Source: an uncultured Lachnospiraceae bacterium (GTDB lineage Bacteria > Bacillota > Clostridia > Lachnospirales > Lachnospiraceae). Taken from it: a stretch of 7,385 nucleotides of DNA. Below are positions 6,956 through 7,385 of this stretch, in pieces. The DNA lies in contig CAJUHY010000049.1 in assembly GCA_910585895.1 (NCBI GenBank), positions 12,969 to 20,353 of the forward strand, in the 5' to 3' direction. The position numbers were made by a program, and so were the translations under genes. The stretch's first letter is position 1, and every line of letters starts with the position of its first letter. The notes beneath the pieces are model-generated. The model was not told the origin of the DNA. It did no database searches and saw only the letters and a program-made list of their open reading frames with translations.

Positions 6956-7082
6956 TGCCAAAAGGTTTACATCACATTGTGATGTAAACACTTTGCACAT
7001 AAAAGCGCTATGGAAAGCCAGCTTTCCAAACGCTTTTTGTGCAAGATGTCTCTGCTGCCAAAGGCAGCAAGACCTTTTGGCA
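6956..7082. repeat. Cloverleaf-forming intergenic element (three hairpins closed by an 11-bp stem)
   Basis: The ends are perfect inverted repeats, TGCCAAAAGGT (6956-6966) and ACCTTTTGGCA (7072-7082), extended loosely by TTTT (6950-6953) with AAAA (7085-7088). Inside are three hairpins in a row. The first (6965-6989) has perfect 12-bp arms GTTTACATCACA and TGTGATGTAAAC around one T. The second (6993-7044) pairs TTGCACA-AAAAGCG with CGCTTTTTGTGCAA with a single bulged T, and is topped by TGGAAAGC/GCTTTCCA. The third (7048-7073) pairs TGCTGCC with GGCAGCA around AAA, extended by GTCT/AGAC past one bulge. Almost every base is paired. It lies between divergent genes, so a terminator is not needed there. 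A miniature mobile repeat or a structured RNA are both possible. A 5-bp TTATT at 6946-6950 and 7095-7099 might be a target duplication, but is weak. Confidence 0.7.
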
Positions 7083-7241
7083 TTAAAATATCGGTTATTG
7101 CAGAAAATGAGGAAACATAACATATATTATATAGACAAACTATCTGAGAATCAAGTTACGTTCATTTTGAGAGCCTCTATTTTGTAATTTTATATGGAAA
7201 ACACTGGACTATTTAGACAAAATATGATTAAATATGCTTAG
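7083..7241 (+). promoter_or_regulatory. AT-rich upstream region with weak promoter candidates for the gene at 7348
   Basis: No gene is visible in this stretch on either strand. The best promoter guess is TTGAGA (7167-7172), a 17-bp spacer and TTATAT (7190-7195), which would start transcription near 7202 and place the folded stretch 7242-7313 in the leader. A TATGAT at 7223-7228 is a good -10 by itself but lacks a -35 at the right distance. The choice cannot be made by eye. Confidence 0.3.
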
Positions 7242-7313
7242 GTGTGAGAGAGGCATAAGCTGTGAGCCATGGCTTAGTTTTGCATTGTGATATACATATC
7301 TTGCCTTTCACAC
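7242..7313 (+). promoter_or_regulatory. Structured leader upstream of the gene at 7348
   Basis: GTGTGA (7242-7247) pairs with TCACAC (7308-7313), and the stem continues past a two-base bulge as GAGGCA (7250-7255) with TGCCTT (7302-7307, one G-T wobble). Two small hairpins lie inside: TAAGC (7256-7260) with GCTTA (7272-7276), whose loop overlaps the palindrome AGCCATGGCT (7265-7274), and GATAT/ATATC (7289-7300). An identical GCTTA at 7236-7240 could compete for TAAGC. No T-run follows, and the fold ends about 20 bases before the ribosome binding site. I do not recognise a known riboswitch. Confidence 0.4.
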
Positions 7314-7347
7314 AGTAAAATTTGTATGTATTGAAAGGAGTCTTAAA

Positions 7348-7385
7348 ATGATTTACACTAAGGAAGTCGAAAACATGTGTCCTGT
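7348..7385 (+). CDS. Start of a gene cut by the window; possibly a NifU-like iron-sulfur scaffold protein
   Basis: Only 12 full codons are visible, MIYTKEVENMCP, followed by GT. The start is well supported by AAAGGAG (7334-7340) with 7 bases before the ATG. From memory, this N-terminus resembles the NifU-like iron-sulfur cluster assembly scaffold protein of Clostridia whose gene neighbours one for a GGGtGRT protein; those begin with a similar MIYTKEVE-MCPVAKG stretch. Twelve residues cannot prove that, and no cluster-binding cysteine pattern can be seen. The gene is divergent from the glucosaminidase, with a 450-bp gap that contains the cloverleaf and the folded leader. That a gene starts here is more certain than what it encodes. 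Confidence 0.6.
   Translation, partial: MIYTKEVENMCP

Noticed and set aside
6704..7187. Plus- and minus-strand open frames across the glucosaminidase start and the cloverleaf
   Set aside because: They overlap the signal-peptide region or the hairpins, lack ribosome binding sites and encode no recognisable protein. The hairpins explain why both strands stay open.
7236..7313. THF, TPP or cobalamin riboswitch
   Set aside because: The purine-rich GTGTGAGAGAGG stretch is superficially suggestive, but I could not match the conserved cores of these classes, and no sequestering stem or terminator is visible.

Overview
The window looks like chromosomal DNA of a low-to-mid GC Gram-positive anaerobe, most likely a clostridial gut bacterium of the Lachnospiraceae type. 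The reasons are strong AGGAG-type ribosome binding sites, short intergenic gaps, a secreted wall hydrolase with an SH3-like domain and four fibronectin type III repeats, and the protein families present. The taxon is inferred from gene character, not from a marker gene.

Layout, left to right. (1) The 3' part of a DNA topoisomerase III gene (topB-like) runs off the left edge and ends at 893. (2) A 221-residue left-handed beta-helix (hexapeptide) protein, 977-1642, aligns with the acetyltransferase half of GlmU but has no nucleotidyltransferase domain. (3) A well-formed promoter at 1731-1759 is overlapped by a 10+10 bp perfect inverted repeat inside a longer near-palindrome (1737-1795). It drives a two-gene ABC exporter operon: an EcsA-like ATPase (1826-2527) and a 527-residue permease (2524-4107) joined by an ATGA overlap. 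(4) A 44-bp tandem duplication covers the end of the permease and runs past it (4077-4191). A terminator hairpin follows (4204-4240) at the convergent junction. (5) On the minus strand, 6897-4231 encodes an 888-residue secreted cell-wall glucosaminidase. (6) A 450-bp divergent intergenic region (6898-7347) holds a 127-bp element that folds as a closed cloverleaf (6956-7082) and a second structured stretch (7242-7313). (7) The first 12 codons of a plus-strand gene start at 7348.

Functionally this is a mix of housekeeping and envelope genes: DNA decatenation, possible amino-sugar metabolism, export across the membrane, and peptidoglycan remodelling. Only the ABC pair is clearly an operon. I see no CRISPR array, tRNA, rRNA, prophage or transposase gene. 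The least explained signals are the intergenic cloverleaf, the operator-like palindrome with no regulator gene in view, the retained GlmU-type active-site residues in the stand-alone beta-helix protein, and the recent 44-bp duplication at the permease terminus.
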